A stretch of DNA of 27,794 bases from Chloroflexota bacterium. Lineage in GTDB: Bacteria; Chloroflexota; Anaerolineae; Caldilineales; Caldilineaceae. The position numbers and the translations under genes were made by a program. Position 1 is the first letter of the stretch. Each line of letters opens with the position of its first letter. Location of the stretch: positions 16,939 through 44,732 of the forward strand of contig DMDA01000037.1 in the NCBI GenBank assembly GCA_003451595.1. Reading direction: 5' to 3'. Shown in pieces: positions 23,712 to 27,794 of the stretch. Below the pieces are notes generated by a model. It was not told the origin of the DNA. It made no database searches and saw nothing but the letters and a program-made list of their open reading frames with translations.

Positions 23712-25241
23712 ATGTTCCTGGATCGCTTGCAACAGACTTGTTTGACCCAACCGGAAAAGGTCGCCGTTGAGGTGATCGAGGCGACGGTAACGACGCAGCG
23801 CGTCACCTATGGCGAGCTAGAGCAGACAGTGCTGCAGACGATGGCCATGTTGCGCGCCAAAGGCGTTACGCCGGGCGACCGCGTGGCGCTGCAATTGCCC
23901 AAGTGCCTGGCCTTTGTCTACCTGCATCTGGCGATCATGCGGCTGGGCGCCATCGCGCTGCCGTTGAATCCTGCGTACCCGGCCCGCGAGCTCGCCTACT
24001 TCCTGGAGGACGCGGAGGTGCGCTTGCTCTTTGCCGATCGTCAGGTGCGCGACACAGTGCTGCCCTTGCTCCATCACCTGCCGGCGCTGCATGAATGTAT
24101 CTTTGTTGGCTGTGAGGGAGAGGACGCCTTCGACCGCCTGCTGGCGCCCTATCAACCGGCAGACGCCGTTGCTGTCCCATTGCCTACTGACCCAAACGCC
24201 ACCTGCCTGATGATCTACACCAGCGGCACGACAGGGCGCCCCAAAGGCGCGGAGTTAACGCATGGCAACCTCACCGCCAATCTCGCCAGCCTACACACTG
24301 CCTGGGGATGGCGCAACGACGATGTCCTGTTGCACGTGCTCCCGCTCTTTCACATTCACGGGCTGCTGGTTGCCTTGCATGGTGCATTGTACGCCGGCGC
24401 TACGACGCTCCTGATGACGCGCTTTGAGCCAGCTCACGCCCTCGACCTGCTCGTCAAACGCCCTTGCAGCGTCTTCATGGCCGTGCCGACGATCCACCGG
24501 CGGCTGGTCGATGCTCCGGCGGCGGCTGGCGTCAGTCTGCGTCACATGCGGCTGATCACCTCTGGCTCCGACCGCCTGCCAGACGATCTCTTCGCACAAT
24601 TCGAAGCGCACTTTGGCGTGCGTCTGCTCGAGCGCTATGGCATGTCCGAAGCAGGGATGATTCTCTCGAACCCGTTGCACGGCGAACGCCGCATCGGTTC
24701 GGTAGGGCTGCCGCTGCCCGGCGTCGAGGTGCGCATCGTCGATCCAGAGACGGAGGCGCCGCAGCCCGATAACGTCGTAGGCGAAGTGCAGGTGCGTGGC
24801 GCTAATGTTTGCAAAGGCTACTGGCGACAACCGGAGAAGACGGCCGCCGCCTTTACGCCGGACGGCTGGTTTCGCACCGGCGATTTGGGATTACGCGAGC
24901 CAGACGGTTACTTTACGCTCAAAGGTCGCGCCAAGGATCTGATCATTAGCGGCGGGTACAACGTCTATCCACCCGAAGTGGAGTTGGCGCTCGCCGAACA
25001 CCCGGCCGTCGAAGCCAGCGCGGTCATCGGCTGCCCAGATGTCGAGTGGGGCGAGCAAGTGGTGGCGATCGTGGTGCAACGGGCAGGCGCAAAGGTCGAT
25101 GAGGCTGCCTTGATTGCCTTTTGCCGGGCACGGCTGGCAGTGTATAAGGCGCCGCGCCGCGTGATTTTTGTCGATGCTCTACCGCGCAATCCGTTGGGCA
25201 AAGTGCAAAAGGCGCAGCTGCGCAGCAAATTTTGTGGATAA
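23712..25241 (+). CDS. AMP-forming acyl-CoA synthetase, malonyl-CoA synthetase (MatB)-like
   Basis: 509 aa from ATG 23712 with GAGGAG 7 nt before it. Adenylate-forming motifs: P-loop YTSGTTGRPKG (about residues 168-178), HGNLTANL, ERYGMSEAGM, TGDLG, the hinge GRAKDLIISGGYNVYP and the C-terminal catalytic Lys497 in NPLGKVQKAQL. LPLFHIHGLLVALHGALYAG and ERYGMSEAGMILSNP..GERR..SVGLPLPGVEV follow the pattern of malonyl-CoA synthetases (MatB), which join malonate or methylmalonate to CoA. Other short acyl or dicarboxylic acids remain possible. The MFS gene follows by 6 bp and could import the acid substrate. Confidence 0.87.
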   Translation: MFLDRLQQTCLTQPEKVAVEVIEATVTTQRVTYGELEQTVLQTMAMLRAKGVTPGDRVALQLPKCLAFVYLHLAIMRLGAIALPLNPAYPARELAYFLEDAEVRLLFADRQVRDTVLPLLHHLPALHECIFVGCEGEDAFDRLLAPYQPADAVAVPLPTDPNATCLMIYTSGTTGRPKGAELTHGNLTANLASLHTAWGWRNDDVLLHVLPLFHIHGLLVALHGALYAGATTLLMTRFEPAHALDLLVKRPCSVFMAVPTIHRRLVDAPAAAGVSLRHMRLITSGSDRLPDDLFAQFEAHFGVRLLERYGMSEAGMILSNPLHGERRIGSVGLPLPGVEVRIVDPETEAPQPDNVVGEVQVRGANVCKGYWRQPEKTAAAFTPDGWFRTGDLGLREPDGYFTLKGRAKDLIISGGYNVYPPEVELALAEHPAVEASAVIGCPDVEWGEQVVAIVVQRAGAKVDEAALIAFCRARLAVYKAPRRVIFVDALPRNPLGKVQKAQLRSKFCG

Positions 25242-25247
25242 AGATGC

Positions 25248-26705
25248 ATGAGCGACACACTTTCTAGCAAACACCAGGAGCGCTCTGCACGCGCGACCAA
25301 TCACGACGAACGCGTCCAGCATCTGTTGGACTACATTCCGCAACGCCGCATCAGCGTCTTCGATCACTTGCGTCCGCAGCGATGGAATTGGTATCTGGTG
25401 CACCGTCCGTTGGAACGCAGCCTTGTCCATCAGGCGCCACAGCCATTGACGATCCGCCAGACGCGCAACTTGCGCTTCTTTTGGCTGGACGGCATCTTTG
25501 CCGCCATAAGCGAATCGTTCTATCTGGCGTTCATTCCGCTCTTTGCGCTGGCTTATGGCGCCGACAACCAGCAAGTCGGCTGGATCACAGCGATCGGCAA
25601 CCTGGCGGGTGCGGCGGCGCTCTTTCCTGGCGCGCGGCTACTGGAAAAGACAGGCAAGCGCCAATCCATCGTTTTATGGAGCGGTGGCGGCATTGCGCGG
25701 GTGATGCTGCTCTTGCTGGCGTGCATTCCGCTGCTGACGTTGCCGCCTGCCATCGCGATTCTGCTGATCGCGATGCTCAACGGTGTGCGCGCCTTCATGG
25801 CGAACTTTGCCAACCCTGCCTGGACGGCAATGGTGGCGGACATCGTGCCTGAATTTATGCGTGGCAGCTACTTCAGCAAGCGCAACTTGACGATGGGACT
25901 CGCCACCCTCATCTTTGCCTCAGTCGCCGGCTGGGTGATCCGCACCGGCAACCAGTGGCAGGCAGATCCGTTCCTGGGCTATCAGCTGAGCTTTGCCCTG
26001 GCCTTTGCCTTTGGCATGGTCAGCACGCTCCACTTTGCCCAGATACGCGAGCCGCATTCGCGCCAGCACGCAGCGCAGGTGCGTCAGGCAGGCAGCCTGC
26101 GTGAGGCGCTGAAGAGCAGCCCTGGCTATCTCGGCTTTGTGGTGAGCGGCTTTGTCTGGAATTTTGCCTTGCAGGTGGCGGCGCCCTTCTTCAACGTTTA
26201 TCTGGTGACCCGCCTGGGCGCCAGCGTCGAGTTGGTGGGCGTCTTCACTAGCATCTCCAGCCTGGCGGCGCTGGGTGGGCAACTGCTTTTTGGCAAAGTT
26301 CTGGATCGACGCGGTTCGGTGTTTTTGCAGCTCGTCACTGGCTTTCCGATTGCGCTGCTGCCGATTATGTGGATTTTCTATACGCAGCCGTGGCAAGTCG
26401 GCGTGAATAACCTGTTCGGTGGCTTCTTGTGGGCAGGTTTCAATCTAGCGAACTTCAATTTACTGTTGCAGGTGACGCCTGCGATGGGGCGAGCACGTGC
26501 GGTGGCGCTCTACCAAACCGGCGTCTTTGCCAGCGCCTTTCTTGGCCCATTGGTAGGCGGCTACCTGGCCGACGCCGTCAGTTTCCAATTGATCTTCTTG
26601 CTCTCCGGCATTGGCCGGGCAGTGGGGATGGTGATCTTTCTTGGGCTGACCTGGTGGCCGCTCCACCGGCTACGTCAGCTAGCTACGCACCAACGCGAAG
26701 CCTGA
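25248..26705 (+). CDS. MFS transporter
   Basis: 485 aa with twelve likely membrane helices between residues about 75 and 475. The first ~70 residues are polar and carry basic/aromatic segments, an unusually long cytosolic N-terminus. MFS features: loop 2-3 (PGARLLEKTGKRQSIVLWSG, D/E-x-x-G-x-R-like), ANPAWTAMVADIVPEFMRGS, and the second half with GGQLLFGKVLDRRGSVFLQL, the repeated loop. The best resemblance is to generic MFS proteins of unknown substrate. It starts 6 bp after the ligase stop (ATG 25248, weak ribosome-binding site), so translation is probably coupled and the two may act together. A strong hairpin follows. Confidence 0.92.
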   Translation: MSDTLSSKHQERSARATNHDERVQHLLDYIPQRRISVFDHLRPQRWNWYLVHRPLERSLVHQAPQPLTIRQTRNLRFFWLDGIFAAISESFYLAFIPLFALAYGADNQQVGWITAIGNLAGAAALFPGARLLEKTGKRQSIVLWSGGGIARVMLLLLACIPLLTLPPAIAILLIAMLNGVRAFMANFANPAWTAMVADIVPEFMRGSYFSKRNLTMGLATLIFASVAGWVIRTGNQWQADPFLGYQLSFALAFAFGMVSTLHFAQIREPHSRQHAAQVRQAGSLREALKSSPGYLGFVVSGFVWNFALQVAAPFFNVYLVTRLGASVELVGVFTSISSLAALGGQLLFGKVLDRRGSVFLQLVTGFPIALLPIMWIFYTQPWQVGVNNLFGGFLWAGFNLANFNLLLQVTPAMGRARAVALYQTGVFASAFLGPLVGGYLADAVSFQLIFLLSGIGRAVGMVIFLGLTWWPLHRLRQLATHQREA

Positions 26706-26738
26706 ACGCACGTAAGCGCCGAAAGATTCCAAACCAAC

Positions 26739-26773
26739 AAACGCCCCGACGCGTCAGGTGCGTCGGGGCGTTT
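26739..26773. terminator. Bidirectional rho-independent terminator
   Basis: A perfect 14-bp GC-rich inverted repeat (26739-26752 and 26760-26773) with 7-nt loop lies between the convergent MFS gene (stop 26705) and the RRM gene (stop 26813). Each side ends in TTT. It can end transcripts from both directions. Confidence 0.88.
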
Positions 26774-26812
26774 GCCATGTTGTCATATTGTGGGCGCTGG
26801 TTTGTGCGCGTA

Positions 26813-27151
26813 CTACCAGCGACGATCGTTGCGATCATTGCGATCGTTGCGTGGACGGCTGCTGCCACCCTGCGGGCGACCACCACCACCACGGTTGCCG
26901 CCGCCATCTTCGCGCGGACGCGCCTGGTTGACCTTAAGCCGACGCCCGCCTACCTCTTTATCGTTGAGGGCGTTGATGGCTGCCTGCGCCTCAGCATCCG
27001 ACGGCATTTCGACAAAGCCAAAGCCCTTGGACTGCCCGCTGTCACGGTCCTTGATAATCGAGGCTGAACTCACGGCGCCATAAGCCTCGAAAGCCCTGCG
27101 CAGCTCGTCCTCTGTAGTACGATATGACAGATTCCCTACGTAGATGTTCAT
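26813..27151 (-). CDS. RRM-type glycine-rich RNA-binding protein
   Basis: 112 aa. One RNA recognition motif fills residues 1-80: RNP2 is IYVGNL (3-8) and RNP1 is KGFGFVEM (42-49), with the aromatic residues needed for RNA stacking. The tail is Gly/Arg/Asp-rich (EDGGGNRGGGGRPQGGSS) and ends in NDRNDRNDRRW, coded by three 9-bp tandem copies (26824-26850). Proteins of this kind in cyanobacteria and Chloroflexota are often cold-induced and act as RNA chaperones. An AAGGA stands just before ATG 27151. The promoter is about 320 nt upstream, so the mRNA has a long leader. Confidence 0.95.
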   Translation of the reverse strand: MNIYVGNLSYRTTEDELRRAFEAYGAVSSASIIKDRDSGQSKGFGFVEMPSDAEAQAAINALNDKEVGGRRLKVNQARPREDGGGNRGGGGRPQGGSSRPRNDRNDRNDRRW

Positions 27152-27608
27152 AAATTCCTTTTCCAGATACTAGGCTTGGTACAGTGGGTTCGGTGAACCC
27201 GTTGGGCAAAACAGAGATGGTGAAACAAACAATGAACTGGACCTGACGAGCTGACGAAACGAACAAAGCCAGCATCACGCGTCCATGCACTCAATCAATG
27301 CATGAACCCGAGTGGCTGGCAAGAACCCTGTTTGTAGTTGAGAGAGACCACCGAGGCATCGACTCAAACCAAGAACGCCATCTTGCTGCTGTTGCGGCGC
27401 CCATTCGATGGCTGGAATGGAGGTAGAGAGCGTGACTTACATCACGGCGTCAAACATGCCGCTTCTTTCTATGTGCGATTGTAGACTGTCCTTGCACCGC
27501 TGTCAACCTCTAGCCCAAACGAAAATTGATTTATGCGGTGAATCGTCAGGCAATCGCCATCAAATTGACGATTTCTATGCTTCTTCTATGCTTCTATGCG
27601 CCCAGTTT
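27152..27608 (-). other. Gene-free region: long leader and promoter of the RRM gene
   Basis: 457 bp without a convincing gene. From 27471 to 27152 it is the presumed 5' leader of the RRM gene, with a perfect 6-bp hairpin (27284-27289 with 27299-27304) and a short one (27431-27445, CGTGA/TCACG). Upstream of the promoter is an 8-bp inverted repeat (27541-27548 and 27566-27573) and three copies of TTCTATGC (27573, 27584, 27592). The open plus-strand frames here carry no protein signature. Confidence 0.55.
27478..27506 (-). promoter_or_regulatory. Promoter of the RRM protein gene
   Basis: Minus strand: TTGACA (27506-27501), 17-bp spacer, TACAAT (27483-27478), close to consensus. Start near 27471; the ATG is at 27151, so the leader is about 320 nt. 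Confidence 0.75.
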
Positions 27609-27794
27609 CTACACACCAAGTCGCTGCCAAAGACGCTCATCGCTGCGTTCGGCGAGCAAAAACCGTTTCTCGCCAGCAACGCCGACGCCTGTGATGGTGT
27701 ATTGACCCGGCGCCAACCCGATGTAGTGCTTGAACACGGCGTCGGTCAAGGTGCGCCACATCTGCGCGTGCGTGGCGTCGTGCGCCTGTAACGC
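27609..27794 (-). CDS. C-terminal end of an unidentified protein, 5' part outside window
   Basis: The minus strand is open from the window edge (27794) to a TAG at 27611-27609, 61 codons. The translation (TLTDAVFKHYIGLAPGQYTI, then GVAGEKRFLLAERSDERLWQ) reads as ordinary folded protein with normal composition, unlike the overlapping plus-strand frame. The start and most of the protein lie beyond the window and I do not recognise the family. Confidence 0.62.
   Translation of the reverse strand, partial: ALQAHDATHAQMWRTLTDAVFKHYIGLAPGQYTITGVGVAGEKRFLLAERSDERLWQRLGV

Noticed and set aside
27408..27791. 127-codon plus-strand open frame at the right edge
   Set aside because: Crosses the RRM promoter and the minus-strand partial gene, whose translation looks more natural.

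Overview
The window is a GC-rich stretch of bacterial chromosome with dense housekeeping and accessory genes. I see no transposase, integrase, phage gene or CRISPR. The best fit is a member of the Chloroflexota (Caldilineae/Anaerolineae-like). This is an inference from the gene mix: an ArsA-type ATPase with an HSP20-like tail, a BTAD regulator, a 7TM-sensor histidine kinase, an RRM-type small RNA-binding protein, a ThrRS without a TGS domain, and a T-box with canonical motifs. No single gene proves the taxonomy. Readable promoters are of the sigma-70 type with 17-18 bp spacers, several with an extended -10 (TGC before the hexamer).

Left part, all minus strand (1-5632): an unfinished membrane-anchored, Pro/Ala/Thr-rich protein; a SpoU/TrmH rRNA methyltransferase; the translation block infC-rpmI-rplT; and thrS, preceded by a small two-helix membrane protein. 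infC almost certainly starts at an AUU codon behind a strong Shine-Dalgarno and a structured leader. rpmI-rplT has its own promoter and a terminator-like hairpin in its leader. thrS lacks the TGS domain.

Middle (5838-12461): a small unknown plus-strand gene converges with an M20 metallopeptidase. The peptidase is preceded by a complete T-box riboswitch, and the T-box is preceded at about a dozen bases by a tRNA-Val(GAC) gene with a good promoter. The specifier (probably ACC, Thr) and the T-box UGGA bulge argue that the sensed tRNA is not the neighbouring tRNA-Val. Further right, on the same strand, are a LON-domain protein, truD, a SAM methyltransferase, an ArsA-like ATPase and a protein with a C-terminal membrane anchor.

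Right part (12623-27794): a possibly leaderless polyprenyl-phosphate glycosyltransferase and a divergent ClC channel with a TrkA-C domain (plus); a sugar ABC transporter of the FrcBCA/RbsBC type (minus) with two strong hairpins between binding protein and permease; then a plus-strand run of histidine kinase, BTAD-type regulator, amidase, a seven-copy 14-bp minisatellite, a malonyl-CoA-synthetase-like ligase and an MFS transporter. The window closes with a minus-strand RRM protein carrying an approximately 320-nt leader, and the C-terminus of an unidentified minus-strand gene.

The most interesting items are the tRNA-Val/T-box/peptidase unit, the AUU-initiated infC with its structured leader, a near-identical promoter shared by the infC and ArsA units, and the altered anion-selectivity motif in the ClC protein.
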